DNA of 64,000 nucleotides from the NCBI RefSeq assembly GCF_002954265.1, contig NZ_PPSL01000001.1, positions 682,001 to 746,000 of the forward strand, read 5' to 3'. The position numbers were made by a program, and so were the translations under genes. How positions within the stretch are numbered: position 1 is the first letter of the stretch; each line of letters begins with the position of its first letter. Under the pieces are notes generated by a model. It was not told the origin of the DNA, did not search any database, and saw only the letters and a program-made list of their open reading frames with translations. This document shows positions 51,478 to 60,745 of this stretch, piece by piece. The DNA is from Flavipsychrobacter stenotrophus. GTDB lineage: Bacteria; Bacteroidota; Bacteroidia; Chitinophagales; Chitinophagaceae.

Positions 51478-52863
51478 ATGACGAGTTCCTGTTTGCACAC
51501 AACGCAAGGACTGAGTTTGAAATCTGTGGTTATAACACTCCTGGTCTTTTGTTTCATATCTGAGCAATCCAGGGCGCAGGGCGGATATATAACTACTATT
51601 GCGGGTAACGGAGTTACACAATATATTGGTGATGGGTATCCGGCAACAAATTTATCGTTGGCTACACCCTCAGGGTTGTGTATGGACAGGCAGGGTAATA
51701 TATACTCAACAGATTTTGCCAGTCATAGAATAAGGAAGATAACGCCATCTGATTCGATCTATACAATTGGGTTGACCGGTGTGCCAGGATATACGGGCGA
51801 CAACGGACCGGCAACCAATGCAACAATGGACAGACCTTATGGTATAACCATAGATACTTTTGGTAACCTGTATATTATAGATCAGCGGGATGATGTGGTG
51901 CGGAAAATAACCCGGTCCACAGGTATCATTACCACCATTTGTGGGAATGGTGCAGGAGGATTCTTTGGTGATGGCGGCCCTGCTACGGCTGCGCATATGG
52001 AACAGCCCGCAGGTTTGTGTATAGACAATGCAGGTAATTTGTACATAGCGGATAAGGGTAATAACCGTATACGTAAGGTAGATGCAGCATCGGGCATCAT
52101 TAGTACGGTGGCAGGTATGGGGATTATAGGCTATAATGGCGATGATAGTGCGGCTACAGCAGCAAAATTATCTAATCCGCGGGGAGTGTGCCTGGATATA
52201 GCCGGCAATATATACATAGCTGATTACGGCAATCACCGTATTCGGAAGGTAGATGCGATAACTGGTATCATTACAACCTTTGCCGGCACAGGAGTAGCAG
52301 GCAACTCGGGTAATGGCGGGCCTGCTACAAACGCACAACTGACACAACCCACTGGTGTATTTATGAGCAAACAGGGCAATTTGTATATATCGGACTACGG
52401 GAATAATGTGATACGGATAATAGGGTCGGATGGCGTGATCAACAAAATTGCTTGTACGGGTGGGTATGGATATACAGGAGATCATGGACCTGCGCAGGAT
52501 GCTACCATGATAGGGCCATTGGCCGTGTTTACAGATGACTCTGAGAATATATATATAGCCGATGGCACTAACTCCGCAATAAGGAAAATACAACATTCAC
52601 CGGTGGGCATTACAGATGTAAAGAAGTTGGGTAATCTTCCTGTATATCCTAATCCTACCGCGGGAGCATGTTATATAGATGCCGGTAGGGTAAGTACTAA
52701 TGCAAGTGTGTTAGTATGTAATATGCTTGGTGCAGTGGTTTATAGTGCGCCGGTTACGGAAGTACAGCATCGTATAGACATGACTGCATTGCCAGCAGGG
52801 GTATATTTCGTTCGGGTGTTTAGTGGGAATGAAGTGAGGTTAGGGAAGGTGGTGAAGGAGTAG
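51478..52863 (+). CDS. T9SS-exported NHL-repeat protein, paralogue
   Basis: A 461-residue protein: signal peptide (SVVITLLVFCFISEQSRAQG), NHL propeller blades (GDGYPATNLSLATPSGLCMD, DNAGNLYIADKGNNRIRKVD, DIAGNIYIADYGNHRIRKVD) and a sorting domain (VYPNPTAGACYIDAG … GVYFVRVFSGNEVRLGKVV). The frame is open back to 51292, but the extra ~60 residues have no signal or domain character, so ATG 51478 is preferred. It is ~40% like the gene before it by eye. Confidence 0.85.
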   Translation: MTSSCLHTTQGLSLKSVVITLLVFCFISEQSRAQGGYITTIAGNGVTQYIGDGYPATNLSLATPSGLCMDRQGNIYSTDFASHRIRKITPSDSIYTIGLTGVPGYTGDNGPATNATMDRPYGITIDTFGNLYIIDQRDDVVRKITRSTGIITTICGNGAGGFFGDGGPATAAHMEQPAGLCIDNAGNLYIADKGNNRIRKVDAASGIISTVAGMGIIGYNGDDSAATAAKLSNPRGVCLDIAGNIYIADYGNHRIRKVDAITGIITTFAGTGVAGNSGNGGPATNAQLTQPTGVFMSKQGNLYISDYGNNVIRIIGSDGVINKIACTGGYGYTGDHGPAQDATMIGPLAVFTDDSENIYIADGTNSAIRKIQHSPVGITDVKKLGNLPVYPNPTAGACYIDAGRVSTNASVLVCNMLGAVVYSAPVTEVQHRIDMTALPAGVYFVRVFSGNEVRLGKVVKE

Positions 52864-52864
52864 C

Positions 52865-54205
52865 CTACAACCTCACCTTAGCAATATAACACCCCTTATC
52901 AGCATAGCCCAGGATATATAGATAATTGCCCTGACGTTGCATGTCTACGTAATCGATGATGGGATAATTTTTTAGTATGATAGTCTTTGTAATGGTGTTG
53001 TTCTCTATGAAGTGCAGTTGCATTGCTTTTTCGTGATGGTCTTTGAGCGCTACCGCGTATTTGCCGGTGCCGACCTTTGCTATTCCCGGATAACTGAATA
53101 CGTCTCCATCCATACGTACTACCGCAATGGTATCGAAGGTTTCGCGGTCAATGAGCGCTGTAAAGCAGGGTGGATGGCCTATCTGGGCAACGCCGGTAAG
53201 AGCGATAGCTTTTTTGCTGACTGCTATGTTGCCACCAATGAATTCATATTGTGTGTATTGTTCTCTGAATAGCGTGTAGGTTTTCTTACGAAGCGGTTAG
53301 AAGTCTTTGTCCGTTTCCATTAGCAGGGCAGCATATCTACTAACTGAGGACCCTATAGATCTTTGTTTTACCGTGCCGGAGAAAAGATAGCCTGTTGGCG
53401 TTTCTACAAATGATGTTGCTTCGCCTGCCAGGTAAGTATGTTTATCTGTGTCGTCCCAATACATATCCTCCCTCGACGGCAGATCCTGCAATAAGGTATC
53501 AGTGAGTAGTTTTCCCTTAGCTGAAACCTTTAAGATTCTTGGTGTCACTGTGTTCTCGGACAGGTATTTGCTTACCTCAACAGTTTTGATGAGAGACGTG
53601 CCTAGAATAATGAATTGACCATCTTCATTTTCAATCGCTTTCTGGGGAGTAGAATTATAGAATGATGGGTACATCTTATCCCACTTCAGCATAAAGTTGG
53701 TATCGAGCATCATTGCAAATATGCCTTGTGCGCGGTCTGTCTCATAGTTTTTCTCCCTGTATCCATTGGCAAAGCCCGTTATGAATAGATTGCCTGTTGA
53801 GGTTACCTGTATGGTGTTGCCTTCTACCACGCTCGGTAGCATCAGGTGATCTTTACGAAAATCTTCGGGTTTCAATTTTCTATATTCAGAAGCCAATCCG
53901 CCGGCGAAGGAGCGGTTGGCCAGCTTGCCGTCGCTTGTAAATTTATAGACGAACATAGAGCCAAACATGCCAATGTTGGGCATCGTTGAGTCTGCAATTA
54001 CAGTAACGCCATCTACGGTCTTATAATACTCGGTACCGTGTTGGTACTTGCCGGTAACATAGAAAGTTCCCGAAGGTGCTACCGCTAAAGCAGTAGGGTG
54101 AAATTCTGCAATGGGATTGTGTGTTTCCAATATCTCCCATTCCAGCGTTTGCGCGTGACTACATAGGGAAATGCTAAGCATCGTTACAAGTAAGGTCAAT
54201 TTCAT
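52865..54205 (-). pseudogene. Secreted protein gene interrupted by one in-frame TAA
   Basis: From ATG 54205 (signal peptide LTLLVTMLSISLCSHAQ) the frame runs 302 codons to TAA at 53299-53297. The same frame continues without any other stop for 143 more codons (PLRKKTYTLFREQYTQYEF … MDGDVFSYPGIAKVG … GCYIAKVRL) to TAG at 52865. Both parts have the same β-propeller-like style (TVVE/VSSTGNLFITGFANG upstream; KYAVALKDHHEKAMQLHF downstream). A single base change or sequencing error at 53297-53299 is the simplest reading. The protein's function is unknown. Confidence 0.75.
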
Positions 54206-54269
54206 AACAGGAACGAAGATAATAATTCCCGAAAGGTAGAGCGCTATTTTCCGGGGGTATTCTGTTGGC

Positions 54270-55178
54270 TCAGTATGGCACATCAAGTGCTGATGCATTT
54301 ACCTGTATTTTTACCGTTTTCAATTTCCTCTTCATCTTGAATTTCATTGTGAGTTTCGGATCAAAGAAGTCTTTTACAAGTGCAGGCCTTGGGGAATTCA
54401 GCAAATACTCTCTTGGCAAGCCATTGATATGATTCGGAAACTCAAGTAAGGGATTAGTCACGTTCCTTACCACAACCGGAATCTCTTTTATGCCGAGTGC
54501 CCTACAGGCAAATACGCGATGAAAACCATTGTGCAGGACTATCTTTGTTGGCGTCCGCAATACGTTTACCGGAGCTACTCCATACCCTATAAAAGATATT
54601 ATCGCTGCTACAGGCAACCCACCACCCGCAAACTCCATATCGTCTTCTGTAAGATCTTTTACGAAAGAACCCAGATAGCGCATGTCACTGCTGGGCGACG
54701 TGAAAATGTGCGTACCCGCGGTTTCAAGATGTTGGATAGGATCCTGGTATCTATCGGGCGACAGGCAGGCTTTTATCAGGTCTTTCATGCCTGTAGCACC
54801 TTTCATGTCGTCTATCAATTTCTGGCAAAAATCAAAATTTACCATCTTCTGAGGGGCAACCAGTTTATCTATTTCTACGAGAGCGATCTCTGTATTGTGT
54901 GGCTGAAATGTTTTGGAAAAACGGGGGTCATTGCGGTATACATCCAACAGCTTGTTGTAGCGCGCGGGTATTTTTTTTACACTTATTGTATTGGCCAGAT
55001 CTTTTTCGTCGGCACATAACTGCTGCACATAAGGCTGCACCAGTCGCAGGTTTTCAAATATTTCGTCCTGCCTATCGTATTCAGATTCGGCAAAATGCTG
55101 TTTGATAAAAGCTGCCAATTCATTGTTGGAAGAGAACCCGTAAACATTCAAAGCGTTTTCTGTATGTGTGTTGAGCAT
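54270..55178 (-). CDS. Protein with ParB-like domain
   Basis: A 302-residue soluble protein. The N-terminal ~140 residues are helical and unrecognised. Residues ~160-240 hold a ParB/sulfiredoxin-like core, with the motif LHNGFHRVFACRALGIKEIPVVV matching the ParB GxxRxxAxxxLG-x-xxxPV pattern. Such domains can be nucleases or ATP-dependent kinases. It is 81 bp downstream of the Gly-rich 170-residue gene, with a strong hairpin between. The function is unknown; a modifying or toxin-like enzyme is possible. Confidence 0.6.
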   Translation of the reverse strand: MLNTHTENALNVYGFSSNNELAAFIKQHFAESEYDRQDEIFENLRLVQPYVQQLCADEKDLANTISVKKIPARYNKLLDVYRNDPRFSKTFQPHNTEIALVEIDKLVAPQKMVNFDFCQKLIDDMKGATGMKDLIKACLSPDRYQDPIQHLETAGTHIFTSPSSDMRYLGSFVKDLTEDDMEFAGGGLPVAAIISFIGYGVAPVNVLRTPTKIVLHNGFHRVFACRALGIKEIPVVVRNVTNPLLEFPNHINGLPREYLLNSPRPALVKDFFDPKLTMKFKMKRKLKTVKIQVNASALDVPY

Positions 55179-55205
55179 TGTTGGTAGATTAAAATGGATA
55201 AGTAT

Positions 55206-55240
55206 TTAATACCTGCCCGGAGTAACCGGGCAGGTATTAA
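55206..55240 (-). terminator. 15-bp perfect hairpin between the two genes
   Basis: TTAATACCTGCCCGG, AGTAA, CCGGGCAGGTATTAA. It lies 20 bp past the stop of the 170-residue gene and likely ends or weakens its transcript, although a T tract is lacking on the minus strand. Confidence 0.6.
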
Positions 55241-55259
55241 GAATTTAGCAGATCCCGGA

Positions 55260-55772
55260 TCAGTCACGAATTATTGTTCCCGGTGCCGAATCCACAGCAA
55301 ACACACCGGCGCCCTCTATCGAGCCCAGGAATTCACCATAGTAAGTATTACCAGAAGGGCTGTAAACTGTTAAGGAGACACCTCCTACAACTTCTGTTTC
55401 CCCGATTACCGTAACCTGACAAGGGCCGATAATGCCGGATGTAGAAACTGTGAACCAGCCAGCAATGTCGCCCACACCTATACCAGCTCCCATGCCAGAG
55501 TTTACAGCTTCAATGATAACATTGGGAGGAGTACCGATTATAGTAAGGGATGCCTGCATAGCGAAACTGGGTCCGTCGGCTGCTATACCAATGGTGCCAT
55601 AGGCGTAATAGTCTGACCAAGCCCAACCCGGCTCCATGATGTGTTTGTTTTTTACCGACTTAATGTGATCTTTCGGTAATGCTCTTAGCTCGGCTATCGT
55701 AGCATTCATTTTCTTTTTCGCTTTAGCCACTAATTCGGGATTCTTTGGCGCTGCGCTTTTTTTGTTTTCCAT
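55260..55772 (-). CDS. Gly-rich β-barrel-like protein, unknown
   Basis: A 170-residue protein with a basic/helical N-terminus (~45 residues) and no signal peptide. The C-terminal ~115 residues are Gly/Ser/Val/Ile-rich: VNSGMGAGIGVGDIAGWFTVST, VVGGVSLTVYSPSGNTYYGEF and LGSIEGAGVFAVDSAPG. The closing pattern recalls the Rhodococcus Vap virulence β-barrels, but this is resemblance only. Promoter TAGATTTG (minus, 55798-55805) lies 26 bp upstream. Confidence 0.55.
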   Translation of the reverse strand: MENKKSAAPKNPELVAKAKKKMNATIAELRALPKDHIKSVKNKHIMEPGWAWSDYYAYGTIGIAADGPSFAMQASLTIIGTPPNVIIEAVNSGMGAGIGVGDIAGWFTVSTSGIIGPCQVTVIGETEVVGGVSLTVYSPSGNTYYGEFLGSIEGAGVFAVDSAPGTIIRD

Positions 55773-56142
55773 AAAAAATTAATTTTTTGGTGAACAACAA
55801 ATCTATTCTGCTTATCGGTTGACAATTATTCAATGAGGTCGAGCATAGACATTATGTATCTCAATGGCCTGAAATTGGGGATGGAGGGTATTGTGAGGAG
55901 TTAATTAAATGGGGTAATTAACCGGGTATATACTCAAAAAAAGCCATCGTAGATGAACCTTCAAAACATGGTTGTACGATTCCACTTATGCTAAGGGAAT
56001 CGTACAATCGTTATTAATAATGAACAAGAAAAAATTACAGATGTTCAAGCTGGTAGTTCTTGATTGGCATTGCAATGCATGATAGCACCTTAGCGAAGTA
56101 AATTGCATCATTTAGTACCACCAATTTTAAGTACAGCTGTTT
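55773..56142. other. Gene-free stretch with a 12-bp hairpin
   Basis: Holds the promoter of the Gly-rich gene (-7 TAGATTTG at 55798-55805). TTGTACGATTCC (55972-55983) pairs perfectly with GGAATCGTACAA (55996-56007) around a 12-base loop, possibly an operator or terminator. Nothing else is seen. Confidence 0.5.
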
Positions 56143-56382
56143 TTAGTCTTCCATTTCCAGCTCTGTAACCAGGTCGTGCCCTGAAACAGAGTGGCCAATG
56201 CCTGCTGCAAACAATGATATGTTGCCCAACGCCAACAATGCGTAAGCGATACCCAAAGCCATAAGCATATAATTAGCAGATTCGGGCTTGCCCATGAAGC
56301 CTAGCAAAAATATACCAATACCTACCAATACTCTTAAAATTCTTCCCGCAACACTCGCCATAAACCTGAAATAGCTTTTCAT
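56143..56382 (-). CDS. Small DUF2892-like membrane protein
   Basis: A 79-residue protein. GRILRVLVGIGIFLLGFMG is followed by a second hydrophobic segment (MLMALGIAYALLALGNISLFAAG) and an acidic tail (TELEMED). The R-I-L-R-V-x-V-G start is the DUF2892/YgaP transmembrane pattern. Start set at ATG 56382; a GTG two codons earlier is possible. Confidence 0.65.
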   Translation of the reverse strand: MKSYFRFMASVAGRILRVLVGIGIFLLGFMGKPESANYMLMALGIAYALLALGNISLFAAGIGHSVSGHDLVTELEMED

Positions 56383-56534
56383 AATCACACGTTTTAATTA
56401 TTAGTATAGACGGTAAAACCATGCCATTTATTGGGTGCTAGATTTGTTTTAACATAGTGTTTTAGTTGGGCTAAAGTAGCATCCCACTCCAGTAATGAAT
56501 GGAACAGACGCAAGTGTAGAAAGTAGTGAAGTGA

Positions 56535-57767
56535 TTAACTTATTGTAATTAATGTCTTTGAGCCTTTCACCAATTGCCAATAGAGATAGTTACCGTATAC
56601 AACTGTTGCGGTGTACCAAAGTGCGAGGATCTTATCGGCATAGATGATCTTGTAGTGGACTATGGGCAGGTAGTTGGGGAAACACTTATCCAGGCTGAGG
56701 AAGTAGGGTATTGATGCGAGTATGTATAGCTTATAGTTCTTAGATACTACCGCATAAAAGAAGAAAAAGATAATGATGGGGTTGGCATAGCGTTCATGCA
56801 TCTGAGTGTTGAAGTAGAAGAAATAGAGACACAACAAGCCGGTGCCAAGGAAGATGTATTGGTACATTTTGGAGTCTGGTGGTAATGCCTTCCTGCGTTG
56901 CTGCCAGACCACCTTCAGCATAGGCCAGAGAATAAGCGCTGAAGATGTACAAAACATAATCAGTCCCGTAGTTTTATAGGAGAGTAGTATGAAGGTGTCT
57001 TTATCATTAATGAAGTAATGATTGGCCGGCACCAAAAGATACCAAATGTTGAAAGCGCAGATAGTGAGCTTGTTATAGAGGTCTACTGAGTGAGTAGCAT
57101 AAGATATGAGTTTGGGTAAACCGCCATTGCTTAACCATGGCAGAAAGATCAATAACTGTAAAACAGCCGCTGACATAAGGATGTAAATCACTGTTTTGAT
57201 ATTACGGACGCTGTAGATCAATACCAATCCCATTACCGGTAGAAACTCTATGGCTTGCGGCTTGGTGTTAAGCGCCAATAGGTAGAGCAGTGTAGCGGGT
57301 ACAGGGTATAGCAGGCCAATTACAATGGCCAGAAAACTCAGGTTGGTATACATACTATCTATCTGCCCCCACATCATTGAGTTGAACACATATGCAATGT
57401 TGATGAGGAGGAATAGGTAGGGAATTTTAAATGACAAGATCTTTTGTCTGAAACAGCAGAGGACAAACAGGGGGAGAAAGTCGAAAAAGACAAACAACAT
57501 TTTTATATCGCTGATGTGAGCAGTGATATTGACTGTTGATCCTTGAATTAGATCAAAGAGATAAAGGCCATAAATGTAAACGGGAAAGTAGTTGATAACC
57601 CCACCATCGTAAGCACCGGTAAGTCCATGTTCATGAATATGCAACGCCCATATGCGCCAGTAATTCATGTCATAGTCCATAGAAGCCCTTGGCAACACAA
57701 AGAGATACAGCGCAAAAATGAGCAGTATCTCTATGCGGTTGCGGGTGAGGCTATTTTCATGCGTCAT
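56535..57767 (-). CDS. GT-C family membrane glycosyltransferase-like protein
   Basis: A 410-residue polytopic protein (about nine hydrophobic helices) with DYDMNYWRIWALHIHEHGLTGAYDG in the first periplasmic loop, the acidic-loop pattern of GT-C (GT87/PIG-M-like) polyprenyl-phosphate-sugar transferases. Its ATG overlaps the upstream TPR gene's stop by 4 bp (57764-57767), so translation is coupled. The two likely act together in surface glycosylation. Confidence 0.7.
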   Translation of the reverse strand: MTHENSLTRNRIEILLIFALYLFVLPRASMDYDMNYWRIWALHIHEHGLTGAYDGGVINYFPVYIYGLYLFDLIQGSTVNITAHISDIKMLFVFFDFLPLFVLCCFRQKILSFKIPYLFLLINIAYVFNSMMWGQIDSMYTNLSFLAIVIGLLYPVPATLLYLLALNTKPQAIEFLPVMGLVLIYSVRNIKTVIYILMSAAVLQLLIFLPWLSNGGLPKLISYATHSVDLYNKLTICAFNIWYLLVPANHYFINDKDTFILLSYKTTGLIMFCTSSALILWPMLKVVWQQRRKALPPDSKMYQYIFLGTGLLCLYFFYFNTQMHERYANPIIIFFFFYAVVSKNYKLYILASIPYFLSLDKCFPNYLPIVHYKIIYADKILALWYTATVVYGNYLYWQLVKGSKTLITIS

Positions 57768-59890
57768 TTCTTAGGAGCACTGCCTGCGTTATTATAGAAT
57801 ATTTGTGGCTGTTGTTGCACCATACCCATTGCTGCGCCCATGCCTTGCTTTGCCTGGTTATGGTTCGGATTAAGCTTCAAGGTCATATTCCAGGCGTTTA
57901 TAGCCTCGCTATATTGTTTGTTAGAGAAGTAAGCACCTCCGAGGTTGTACCATAGTTCGGCGTTGGTGGAGTCAATTTCTATCCCCAACTGAAACTCCTT
58001 AATAGCTTCAGGGTATTTGCCATACTGGCCATAATTGTTCCAACCATTTTTCATATGGTAGTCACCCAGCAGGGTATACAAGGTTTTCAGACTAGGGTAG
58101 TTAGGGTAGTTGGCCCGTACACTGTCGAGGCACATTTTTGCACTATCCAATTGTCCGAGTTTGTAATAAGCAATACCCCTGTTAAGGAATCCTGCCACGA
58201 ATTTAGGGTGTACTTCAATTGCCTTACCCAGCAAACTAATTGATTTATGAAGCAGCTCATTCTTTATTTTTTCGTTCTTCTCCAGGTCGCTCATGGTGAT
58301 CATTGCGGCAGCCACGTTGCCATTTACCAGTACAGAGTTAGGAACCGTTTTAATATCCTGGAAGAATAGGGACTTATCATTTTTCCAGTCGATGTTGCGG
58401 GTTATGGTTTTGAAACCGCACAGCACAATAATAACGCCCATCAGCCCGACCAGCGCCATTTGAGCAGTTGCCAGTGGCTTTATATAGTCCATTCCCTTTA
58501 CCAGGAGGTATGCCATCACTATGGAGAAACCAACAGATGAATGGAATATCAAACGTTCGCCCATGGTAGCACCAATATTAAAGACCAGGTTATTGACCAA
58601 CAACAAATGCAACATGTAGAAAGCAATGGCAAAGCCAAATATTTTGTACTGTTTCTTTACGAATACAAAAACAAACATTGCCCCCATTATAGCCAGATGG
58701 ATGATGATAGACAACCACACCTGTAGATCTCCGAATGATTTATATGGGATACTGTTGTAAGAGTAATCCGCAGATAGTGGGTGCGGGAATATCAGTAGTT
58801 TAAGGTAGTTAAGTGTAGTAGATATTTCTGTAGCGATCTTCTGCGAATGTGAGGCGAAGAAGTATGGGTTATTCAATACCTCTTTATCGGCATTAACACC
58901 TGTCGACTTGATGGCATCCATGATCTCGGGAATAGACATGTTAGCGCTGTCTTCAATACCGGCCACGTGTATGGCCATCCTGATGCGAATGTATATGTAG
59001 AGACATATCACCAGCATGTAGGGTATGGTGCGGATAATGCTCTTCTTAATAGGGTAGTCTCTGAATAGGAAAAACGACAAAGGCAAGAGTATAGCCATTG
59101 TAATTGCGTACTCTTTAGATAGGAAAGCCAGGAAGAAACATACCAATGCGCCGGCAAGAAAACCATATTGTTTCCTGTTCTCTTCATACTTGAAAGCCAG
59201 TATGAAAGTAAGGCACATAAAGAAGAGCGACATGATCTCATCGCGGCTCTTTACGTTGGCTACCACCTCTGTATGAATAGGGTGAATGGTGAACAGCACC
59301 GTAGCTACTAAGGCCATTAAAGGGTTGTTTCTGAATATGATATAGCGCAGGAAGTAAAGCAATAATACTGCAAGACCCATGTACCAGAATACATTGAACA
59401 AGTGCCTGATGTGCATATTGAATACTAACTTCTTTTCGGCCGGGCCACGTATACCATAAGAAATATTCATTGCAAGTACGCTGTCTACTTTGTCTTTAGG
59501 AACAGCTCCAAAAAACTGTTGTTCTATTGCAAAAGTTGCAATAGACAATGGTCTGTAACGGCCACCTGAAAGTTGGTTAACGGTATTCAACTGGCGATAG
59601 TAGCTAGCATAGGCATCTTCAGTAAATATGCTTGGAATGCCGGCAAAACCTTCCTGTACAAACTCGTTCTTAACGATTACAATGCCGTCATCGTGTGCAA
59701 ACTCGTTGGACCAGGTATTGATATAAAATATGAATGCAAGGAGGGCTACAATAATAGCCTGCACCTTAAAATCGTATATGGAAAAAGTCATTGGGGCTGC
59801 CGGGTCAACTACCAGTTGATCTTCGGCTACTACCTGCTCAATGTTGTTGTTAAGGTCTGTCGGAGGGGTAATCTTTTGCTTTTTGGCCAT
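57764..59890 (-). CDS. TMTC-like GT-C glycosyltransferase with TPR repeats
   Basis: A 708-residue protein. About ten to eleven membrane helices (residues ~30-480) carry FAHDDGIVIVKN, GGRYRPLSIATFAIEQ and TIHPIHTEVVANVKSRDEI, the signature of DUF1736/TMTC O-mannosyltransferases. The C-terminal ~200 residues are TPR repeats (VAGFLNRGIAYYKLGQLDSAKM, AELWYNLGGAYFSNKQYSEAINAW). In animals TMTCs O-mannosylate cadherins; bacterial roles are inferred to be protein O-glycosylation. Promoter TACTTTTG (minus, 59908-59915) lies 18 bp upstream. Confidence 0.8.
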   Translation of the reverse strand: MAKKQKITPPTDLNNNIEQVVAEDQLVVDPAAPMTFSIYDFKVQAIIVALLAFIFYINTWSNEFAHDDGIVIVKNEFVQEGFAGIPSIFTEDAYASYYRQLNTVNQLSGGRYRPLSIATFAIEQQFFGAVPKDKVDSVLAMNISYGIRGPAEKKLVFNMHIRHLFNVFWYMGLAVLLLYFLRYIIFRNNPLMALVATVLFTIHPIHTEVVANVKSRDEIMSLFFMCLTFILAFKYEENRKQYGFLAGALVCFFLAFLSKEYAITMAILLPLSFFLFRDYPIKKSIIRTIPYMLVICLYIYIRIRMAIHVAGIEDSANMSIPEIMDAIKSTGVNADKEVLNNPYFFASHSQKIATEISTTLNYLKLLIFPHPLSADYSYNSIPYKSFGDLQVWLSIIIHLAIMGAMFVFVFVKKQYKIFGFAIAFYMLHLLLVNNLVFNIGATMGERLIFHSSVGFSIVMAYLLVKGMDYIKPLATAQMALVGLMGVIIVLCGFKTITRNIDWKNDKSLFFQDIKTVPNSVLVNGNVAAAMITMSDLEKNEKIKNELLHKSISLLGKAIEVHPKFVAGFLNRGIAYYKLGQLDSAKMCLDSVRANYPNYPSLKTLYTLLGDYHMKNGWNNYGQYGKYPEAIKEFQLGIEIDSTNAELWYNLGGAYFSNKQYSEAINAWNMTLKLNPNHNQAKQGMGAAMGMVQQQPQIFYNNAGSAPKK

Positions 59891-59907
59891 GTTTGTAATA
59901 TGCTACT

Positions 59908-59915
59908 CAAAAGTA
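59908..59915 (-). promoter_or_regulatory. -7 promoter element of the TPR/GT-C operon (TACTTTTG)
   Basis: A TAnnTTTG match 18 bp before the ATG at 59890. Confidence 0.5.
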
Positions 59916-59942
59916 ATTATTTTATATCATAGGTCAATGAAC

Positions 59943-60512
59943 CTAGCAGCCCGTAAAATCCTCTATTACCTGCATCAGTTCTGTAGTTGCTGTATCCAGG
60001 TTTTCGTTAATGATGATCCTTTCAAACTGAGGGGCGAATTTGAGTTCTTCTTCTGCCTTTGTAATTCTTTCCTCAAGTGTATGTTCAGTTTCAGTACCGC
60101 GGGCTATCAATCTCTTCCTCAACTCTTCTATAGACGGTGCTTCAATGAAGATAGTACGGGTTATGCCGGGGAATTTCTTCTTGATGGCTAATGCACCCTG
60201 CACATCAATGTCTACCAGTGGCGACTGGCCATTGTCCCATATCCGCTGTAATTCGGTCTTTAGTGTGCCATAGTATTTGCCTGTGTACACCATTTCCCAC
60301 TCTATAAAGGCATCTTCAAGGATCAGCTGTTTGAATTCCGCTTCGGTGTAATAGTAATAATCTTTGCCGTGTACCTCGCCCGGTCTTGGTGTGCGTGTGC
60401 ATGCAGATATGGAGAAGGCGAGTTGCGGGCAGGAAGCCAGCAGTCGCTTTACTAGTGTTGTTTTACCTGAGCCCGATGGAGCTGTTATAACGATGATCTT
60501 ACCTGTAGCCAA
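59943..60512 (-). CDS. gmk: Guanylate kinase
   Basis: A 189-residue kinase, GMP + ATP to GDP + ADP. The P-loop is APSGSGKTTL. FSISACTRTPRPGEVHGKDYYY and WEMVYTGKYYGT bind GMP, and LVDIDVQGALAIK with RLIARGTETE is the lid region. Length is normal. Confidence 0.97.
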   Translation of the reverse strand: MATGKIIVITAPSGSGKTTLVKRLLASCPQLAFSISACTRTPRPGEVHGKDYYYYTEAEFKQLILEDAFIEWEMVYTGKYYGTLKTELQRIWDNGQSPLVDIDVQGALAIKKKFPGITRTIFIEAPSIEELRKRLIARGTETEHTLEERITKAEEELKFAPQFERIIINENLDTATTELMQVIEDFTGC

Positions 60513-60694
60513 TTTGAAGGGGTGATTTCCTGCGAATTAAGCAAAAAAAAATGACTTTTTTGTATGTCAGCTGCTAAAGGTTAATGTAAAGGAGGCATAA
60601 CGTGACGCAAGGGCTAGTTTGATTAAGGATGTAACCCGAACTAAATGATGTGTCTGCAAGAGAATCGATATGCTCTTGCTGTGCGGAATAAACG

Positions 60695-60727
60695 CCAAAA
60701 GCCACGAACCGGAGGCCGTGGTTTTGG
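60695..60727 (-). terminator. Terminator-like hairpin
   Basis: CCAAAAGCCACG (60695-60706) pairs with CGTGGTTTTGG (60717-60727) with one bulged base, 19 bp after the stop of the 206-residue membrane gene. Confidence 0.55.
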
Positions 60728-60745
60728 TTGAAAATGATATTTGAA

